From Phalacrocorax aristotelis (taxonomy: Eukaryota > Chordata > Aves > Suliformes > Phalacrocoracidae), in contig NC_134277.1 of the NCBI RefSeq assembly GCF_949628215.1, forward strand, positions 53,702,918 to 53,766,917: 64,000 nt of DNA, read 5' to 3'. The translations under genes and the position numbers were made by a program. Shown in pieces: positions 56,601 to 64,000 of the stretch (positions are counted from its first letter, which is position 1; each line of letters opens with the position of its first letter). The notes beneath the pieces are model-generated. The model had not been told where the DNA came from and did no database searches. It was given only the letters and a program-made list of their open reading frames with translations.

Positions 56601-59600
56601 TAACTCATTTCTGTGGCACAGGTCCTCACCACAGTAAACTACCAAGCGCAAGCTACCCTGTGCTGTAATGACAGGAGCCAAAGTGGACATATCACAGCGT
56701 GTTGTCTTCTGTGTGGTCTTGAGCTAGTCACCTAGTAGGAGCTGGATTTATTTTTAGTGAGGACTAAGCATGTTGCTATTAACCTAATCAGTAAGTCCAG
56801 AAGTGTGTTTTACTGAAGAATTCATTCAAGCTACTATGAATCAGAATGACATCTGTGTTATGTCATAGTGGTGATTTGACCAAGTTTCCCGGACTTTGAC
56901 TGCAATTTAGGAGACCTTTGGACAAATGTTGTATACTGTATTATGGTGTAATCCTTTGAAAGGAGTGTAATCTGATCTGCCTGATGTATGTAACCAAGCA
57001 GAAGAGCATAGAGGAGGCACGCTGGAGGTCAAATAGCTTTCTGCCATAGCTGCTGCATTCAAAATTCTCTTATTTATTGCTAATTTTGTAGAAGACTACT
57101 TAGAATTAGGATGCTTCTCAAGGTCGCAGCAGAAAAATCAGGGGTTATTGAGATTGTTAATCACTGGAAACATAATGAACAAACTTCAGCACAAAATAGG
57201 TGGAGGACTGGCTTTTCAAAAGTAATGATTTTGTGTGCCTTCATTCCCAGGTATGCAGGCCTGGCCCAACTACCAGAAAGAAATATTGGTCGGGTCAGTC
57301 ACTCAGAATTGGCTACTTAAAGCAAAACTTTAACCCCCAAATACTGTTTAAAGGAAGAGAGAAACTGATACCCTACCAGTAGTTTACTCCAGGCTATCTG
57401 TATAACATTAGTTAGAGTAAATCTTTCAAGTATTTCAAGAAATATATTTTTAGTCTTAAAAAGAATATCTGGTGCTCAGCGAGCGCTTTTTCAAGCTGCT
57501 CTTCTGCTTTGAACGTAGGACTAGAGCTTGCTAATTTTTTTTTTTGCTGCCACATGAAGAATTACACAATCCTTCTGTTCTGAGGCTCCTCTTTTTTTTT
57601 TTTTTCTTTCTAAGACTGATGCTAAAGCACATTGAGACAAGTCACTGAAGGAGAAACAGGAGGATGTTGTTCTGCTATGCTAAGTAGTTCAGTTAGACAG
57701 CTTTTGTGAAGAGCTGTGCTTAATGAACATGTAACCTATGCAATCACCCCTTCTGGTCTCAGAGTTTCTGAAACAGAAGATGACATGTCTGGGGTGTTTA
57801 AAACCACAAAATTTGAGTTATTTGTGGTTGGTGATGTTATTTCATGGCATTGTTTTTTTGCCAGTTTAACTGCTTCATTTATCTTTGTACTGGTGTGCTT
57901 TCTGAATTGTTTCAAATCATTTAGACCCTCCTAGGCAGCACATGGGTATTGTCATCTTTGCTGTCAGTGCGGTGAGGCATAGGACCTTGGTGTTCCCTGT
58001 TACCTCACACTGTGTTTCCCCCCTTCTTTTCATTACCTTATTACCATTGCGCATCATCCGATGCCTTTGTGTTTTAAGTAACACGCGGCTCTGCAGCTGA
58101 AGAGATTTAAACACCATCTGTGCAGAGCAACAACTACGATGGAAAGTTATCTGCTCTGTGCTCCCTTGTTTACATTTCACAAATAGATAACAACAGCGAT
58201 GTACTTTTTGATGCTGTTGCCGCTCTGTAAATGCCTGCGTTCCCTTCTGGAACTTGCTCCTGCAAATCTGTGACAAGCAAATACAGAAAATATACATGCA
58301 AGTTTTACTGAATACTTCACAAATCAAGGCAATTTCCTCTGATAAAGCGACCAAAAAGTCAAAAGAAGTTTTCTTACAACGCTACAGAATCACAGTGATC
58401 TGTTTGTGACGGGTCAGGTTACACTCAGTAAGAACCAAGGATGAGGGAAGCACACAATTTGGAAATGCAACTGAGGGTGGACAGTACAGGCACTCTTAAT
58501 CAGTTTCTGGTCTCTTGATACCCTTTTGTATTTTCTTCCTTACGGCACAGTGTGATTGCAGGCCACCCTTCGCTATTGCCATCTGAGCTGATAGCAGAGA
58601 ATAATTGAGCAGTGAGACCATTTTAGGATAAAAGGCGAAGGAGCCAAAGTCTCTTGCTGGCTCACGCTTATTGAATTCACTGTATTGTTTCAGCACAGTC
58701 AGTGGCAGATGTCCATTGCAGCCAATCCTTCTGAATGTTACTTGTATTGCTGGAAGTAGACCCTGTAAATGAACTTCATTGATAGCTGCGAATCAGGCAG
58801 TCACACAGGAGTGATAAAGGTGGGTGGCAGTGAGCAGCAAGTAAATCCATCCAGAGCTGAGAAGTTATGTACTACGCTGTGGGCTGTCACCATGGAGCAT
58901 GCTGACCTGCATAGCTGATGTGCCCATCATTCAATCAGATTTCATCTATAGCAGGTATCACTGCCAGGTCAGATGCCATTCAAGTGCCACTCCAGGGCCT
59001 TCAGGGGGGTAGCCCTTGGTTTTAGTCTGCTTACCCAGGAGCCCATTTTCCTCAGGCTTTGTTTTGCTAGTGCTTGGATTCAGTCTCATCACTGGATGAA
59101 ACTTTGTTGTCATGTACTAACTCACATGTTTGATTTTGGAAGAATTTAGAGGAGCATAAATTAAATTTGCCCTGAGGTAGAGATTTTCTACTTCCTCAGG
59201 ATTACTGAAGCCTAAAACCCATAATTTGTACAAACTGTAATACCACCTCCTAGAACTATTGTCTGACAGGAAGATTGAAAGACTGAGGGGAAACACAGCG
59301 ATCACATTCACTAAGAGAAAAACATTAATAAAGTATTTTTTCATTGAGTTTATAAAAGAAATTAAATTAAAAATAAAATGAATGGTGAACATTTGAAGGG
59401 GAAAAAAAAGTTAATTTAACTCTGAGAGAATGGCTAATGCAAAATACAGCTTTGAAAATGTTAAATACAATCTTCTAAAAGCTTTCCCAGCTCAGTGATT
59501 TTAAAATTGTGGAAGGATTTAGCCTGGCTAAAGCTGTAATTCTACGTATGTGGCAGACCAGCGTAAACTAGAGTGCCACTGAAGAAGTCATTCTCCCCCC

Positions 59601-60719
59601 ACCAGCTTACATGCTAGCAAGAACCTTCGCACAGTCAATGCAGTGCACCAGATCAGGAATTAGTCCAGATGAAACTCACCTGGCAAAATAAATGGGTTTT
59701 TATGTCACCTGAGTACGTAATCATCTCATTCATCACATGCTACAGGAAACCTTGGAACAACTAAGGAGAAAAGGCATCATGGAGGAGGACACAGAGAGTC
59801 AATACCAGCTTTTTTCAGTGGTTGAGTCACCCTACACTGATGGAAAGTGGCTGTGATGCTGCACCTTCAGGAGGGTCCCTCTCTGTCAGTCCCTACCAAA
59901 AAACTTCAGAGCTCGTGCCTAAGTTCAATGAAATTTGATGGGGAGGTAGAGCTCTCAAAGATAATTCTTTACAGGCTTCGGTGAAACTGGTAGTTAGGAG
60001 GAGGAAGGCAGGAGAGATCAGCATTACCTCCCCCACTGCAAAATCAGCAGAACCTAGCTGAGTACCTCTGCCCTAACCACAACATTATTGTCTCTTGCCT
60101 GTGCAGATGTAGTGAGGATATAGGGAGAGGGGGGTTATTGTTGTAGAGGAAAGGGGAGGGGAAGCAAAGGAAAATAGGCTTCACTGTTCATAGGACTACT
60201 AGTTTTTTCCTTTGGCAAGTGTTTGTATTTCAGAGCTTTTTCCCACACTCTGCACACAGGAGGAAGAGAGAGACCTTTCATTGGTACCTACAAGGTACCC
60301 ATAAGATGTAATGGTTGCACAAGTCTAAAATATCTGCCCCCTCCAGAAAAAAAAAAAGCCTTTCTGCTGCCTTATTTCCACAGTTGCTGTGCTGGAGGAG
60401 TGGATACATCTCCCTGTCCCTTCCATGCCACCCACCACGCCTCAAGGGCTCAGAGGTGATTGCTGCAGCCTTTGCAGAGCACACCCCACCCCTTGCTGAA
60501 CTGTGCTGAGTCAGCACAGATAGGATGAACACCTGCTGCAGGGAGGTCTAAGACAGTGACATTGTTTGAATGTTACTTGAAGAGCTGTGGAAACTCTGGC
60601 AAGTCATCATCTGGGCTGCAGGGACATCCTTCCAAGGGCACAGCAGAAAGCCAGAAGGGGCTGCAGGGGGTTCCAGCCCCAGGTCCTGCAATTGGTGGCT
60701 CTCTCCCGGGCTGGCTGAA

Positions 60720-60800
60720 GGTGAGGGGCAAGACTGGGCAAGGGGGCAGGAGGAACGAGGAACTGGGAGGGGGGCTGCTGGAGGGCTGTGGGGGAGGGCT
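60720..60800 (+). other. G-run cluster with G-quadruplex potential
   Basis: At least eight runs of three or more G occur in about 80 bases (for example CAAGGGGGCAGG, GGGAGGGGGG and GGGGGAGGG). It sits inside a locally GC-rich patch without CpG-island density. Confidence 0.6.
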
Positions 60801-63800
60801 TGAGCCATGCATCAAGCTGTAGACCTTGGTGCAGGATTGAAAGGCAAACTGCAGAGCCGAGGGGTTTCTGTGGGTCCTGTGTCGTGCACAGGTTCAAGGG
60901 GACTGGGTTTGGGACAGTGAGGATGTGAAGTGTGGGGCTGTGTCTGCATTTGTGTCTCCATTTGACCTGGAGAGTGCCACGGCTCTGGGGGAAACAGTGA
61001 TGCGTGTTTCTGTAATGTAGTGGGTTATTTCCTAAGAGGTGGTTGAGCCATATTATACCGCCTTTATTATCTGCCAATAGTTTAACTAAGTCAACCAAAC
61101 TAAGGGGTGAACAAGGCTTCTCTAGCCTTGGGCTCCTTCACTGATGCAAGTGGAGTCTGCTCTAAGGATTGCTGAGCACTCACAGCTGCTCATAAAGCCG
61201 TTAGGTTTGGTTTGAAAATATAAATTTAAACCAGATGATGCAAAACTGCTCTTCTGTGTCTGTAGGACTGGGAGGATGGGCTTCCTTACAAGGGTGTCAG
61301 GGAGATAATTTCATGGATGCATCTGATGTAAGCTCATGGTGCAGTCATGGGTACAAAATAAAAACCTAAGGCAGCGCATCTGAGAAGTGTGGAGTTAGGA
61401 AGGTGTGTGGCCATGAACTGAATGCTTGGGATAAGGTGAAATAATGAAAAATAATTAATCAGGGCAGTCTATGCTGTATACTATATAAACCATATATACT
61501 TTTTGGTAATAATTCTGTCCTATATTGTGTTACAGCCACATGCAGGAAAAAAGAGTAAATTAACTGCCACACGCAACCTTAATTTTGGCTTGCACTGGTT
61601 TTGGAGTGACTAACTTTGACACATTTGTGGGTTTTCTGGTGTCTGGACATGCATACAATCACGTTTGTGTGCTGTCCAGTTAGAGGACATGTGTATCTGA
61701 ATAGTGGGTCACTGCCAGATATAATGCTGGCTCAGGCTTTTCATCTATGGTACCCTCAAGTGCTTTCTCCTCAGAGTACCTCTTACCAATTATTTTGGAA
61801 AGCTTTGACCATTTGAAAGGCTGCCTGCTTTCTGGTACAAAGCTAACATCAGGGGTCCACAAGCAGCTTCATAAGCTGCTGTTGTTGCCAGAAGGCATGG
61901 TCTGCTGGATTTCCCTCTCCACCGACCTCTCCTAGGGCTAGCTGAGGTGTTCATGAATTCTCACTGGGAACTGGGTATAGGAAATGGTTGAGATAATACT
62001 TACTGTGTTGCTGAGATTAAAACTAAGTTAAAGTGGTTTTGCAACATAAGCATAGGAGTGGGCACATGCAGCCAACAGCTGAGAGCTGAAGGTGAGGGAA
62101 AGAGGCACACTGGAAACCCTTAGCGAGCCCTCTAATAAACTTGCTGTATGTTACAAAGTCACACCCTAAAGCCTGAAGTGTTAGACTTGTTTGTGGTGAA
62201 AAGTGAGGTCTGGTTTTGATGTGGAAGTTGAGCATCTGTGAGACTAAGCAGTGCGGGGTTCTGAATGTGTCCTGGGTAGAGAACCAACTGCGGCTGAATA
62301 CCCTCCTCCCACCAGCAGCGGAGAGGTCTCCTGCTGTGGAGAGAGAAATTCCCCATTAAAGCTGCAGAAATTTTCTTCCAACATTAACAAAAAAAAAAAA
62401 GAACATTTTGTGACAGTTGTTCAATCTTATGTTCAGATTTTTTTTTGATTAGGAGGAGAAGGGGAAGTGCATGACAAACATGATATATAAAGGAACATGA
62501 TAAATATAGGTTACCACCTGAGCAGTCACCAGCTTTGCGTGTGCATACACAGGGGGAGGGAAGCGTTTGACATGAGCTTGCTTTGTAGAGTGAAGCTATA
62601 ATCATGCCTGAGATACCTTGTGTGCTGTAGAAAGTGTTGTTAGTTTTATTTAGCCTCCTCCCACACTCTTTTTCAGGTATAAGGAGAATACAACAATTGT
62701 ACGATATGTTAAGGAAAACCTCAGAGTGCATAAATGGCTCAAAAGAGTGAGAACAATGGTATTCCATCTTGTCTGTTGCCAACAGTTAATGCTGACACAG
62801 CTCTGAAAATCCAGGAAGAAAAGTGAAGTGGTTGAGCTGTGCCAAATACAAGAGGAGCAAAGTTCTCTTCTTGAGTTTGCTCATCTTCAGCTCGAACAGC
62901 CAGAGATTTGGAGAGAGTTCAGGATAAAATTACTGGGAACTATGAGGAAAAAGTCTTTTGATTCCAGTAGCTGGCTGTATTAGGCTTCTGTAGCAAGCAC
63001 TGCTGTAGGTAGTTGCCACCTTTGTGACACAGAAGGACAGGTATTGGATCCAGACTGTCCTCACTGGCACTGGTCAGCGATGTCTATCCTAGGACAAGAG
63101 TGTTTTAACTAAATCCCAGAGCTGTAGGGTCTTAGCAGTTGTCGTCCCAGGCACTAAAGTGCTGAAAAAAAAATGATGGATGCGTTGAAAGTGACCCAGT
63201 ACCCAGTAGCAGCCCACGCTGAGTGGGCCAGATCCAGTACCCTCCTGTTTTGTTGGTGGGACACACAGGGGCCTGAAGGAGCCTTACACATCCAGGACAC
63301 TTGGCACCTAGAAATTCTGAATTACAGTGGTCTGGCTGAAAGAGAATGCAGATGCTGAGATCGGTTCGCTCTCTGGTAGCACAGTGCAGTAACTGCTAAT
63401 CCATCGTGAATGAAGCTTAGCCCAAAGAGGAGTTTGGAAACGCTGAGTTGACTGAATGCTCATTGTCAGCTTCAAAGGGTAGTCAGTTGCGGTCTAAAAT
63501 GGCTGGGGTTTGCTTTCAGTTTAATGTTTGATATGCTGTTATCTCTATAAATCATGCATGCTGGAGCTCTAGAAAATTACGCTCAACTTTTATTGCTTTT
63601 TCGTATTCTCTGCATGTTTTTTTCCTCAGGTAACTTCAGAAACTTAGCTTATTTCAGTGTAAAAGTTCCTATGTCAAAATACTGTCCTTTGTATGCTGTA
63701 TCACTAAAGGAGATGCTAATATATAACCCAGAAAAGAATTCTCCCTTTAAATGGAAATGCAAAAATAATTGAATTTTTCTGTTCTGGAAATAGTCTACTT

Positions 63801-64000
63801 TGTTTTTCTTTTCATTTAGGCTCATTTTAAACCCCCTCTTTTCTCAAGCGCTGGCGTACAGCTAGGGGGTGTTTCAGAGGTAAGCCTGAAACCTGCAGCA
63901 CTCTTGGTCCTCGGCATGATGTTGCAGCTTGTGTACAAATGAGATGGGGCGGTTAAAGGGTTGAGAGCGTATCGACTTTGCAGTCAGGGATTTAAAGATT

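Larger units (their letters stand above)
52121..64000. other. Downstream intergenic DNA, no gene seen
   Basis: About 12 kb. Contains the CR1 scrap at 53.55 kb, several T tracts (55172, 57535, 57590) and a GC-richer, G-run patch at 60.4-60.95 kb. No open frame shows a recognisable domain or plausible spliced coding pattern. In human the next gene on this side is NPSR1, convergent; I could not see its last exons on the minus strand here. Confidence 0.6.

Noticed and set aside
57917..58354. 145-codon minus-strand frame tested as an NPSR1 C-terminus
   Set aside because: No receptor motif such as NPxxY and no similarity I can recognise.
1..64000. CRISPR arrays, bacterial operons, tRNA or rRNA genes
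   Set aside because: Nothing of the kind seen; the window has vertebrate gene structure and avian repeats throughout.

Overview
The window looks like bird nuclear DNA. It holds one multi-exon vertebrate gene, spread over about 47 kb with GT-AG introns. The recognisable interspersed repeats are almost all avian-type CR1 LINE fragments, plus one solo LTR of an endogenous retrovirus family that I recall as common in non-galliform birds. The species cannot be fixed from sequence alone.

Layout. Positions 1-2400 are AT-rich upstream DNA with no supported gene. About 2400-3660 is a dense CpG island with GC boxes, two CACGTG E-boxes and CGG repeats; it carries the first coding exon. From 2953 to 50370, 23 coding exons on the + strand join in one uninterrupted frame of 772 codons plus stop. 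They encode a DPY19-family protein best matching DPY19L1, a multi-pass ER enzyme that C-mannosylates tryptophan on secreted and membrane proteins. The 3' UTR runs to about 52.1 kb, with two AATAAA signals. The last 12 kb is intergenic DNA with a short CR1 scrap and a G-rich patch, and no gene that I can support.

Repeats sit inside introns: an antisense CR1 in intron 5, an old sense CR1 in intron 13, an antisense solo LTR of about 0.89 kb with a near-perfect 5-bp target duplication in intron 16, and a sense CR1 3' end of about 1 kb with reverse-transcriptase remnants in intron 19. Short tails lie in intron 21 and at 53.55 kb.

I found no previously undescribed system. The points most worth a second look are an upstream start codon 8 bases before the DPY19L1 start that opens an overlapping 91-codon frame, two 25-nt microexons, a weak donor after exon 4, two hairpin-forming inverted repeats, and the antisense LTR. 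Exon boundaries were read by eye from splice signals, frame continuity and remembered family sequence; no alignment was run.
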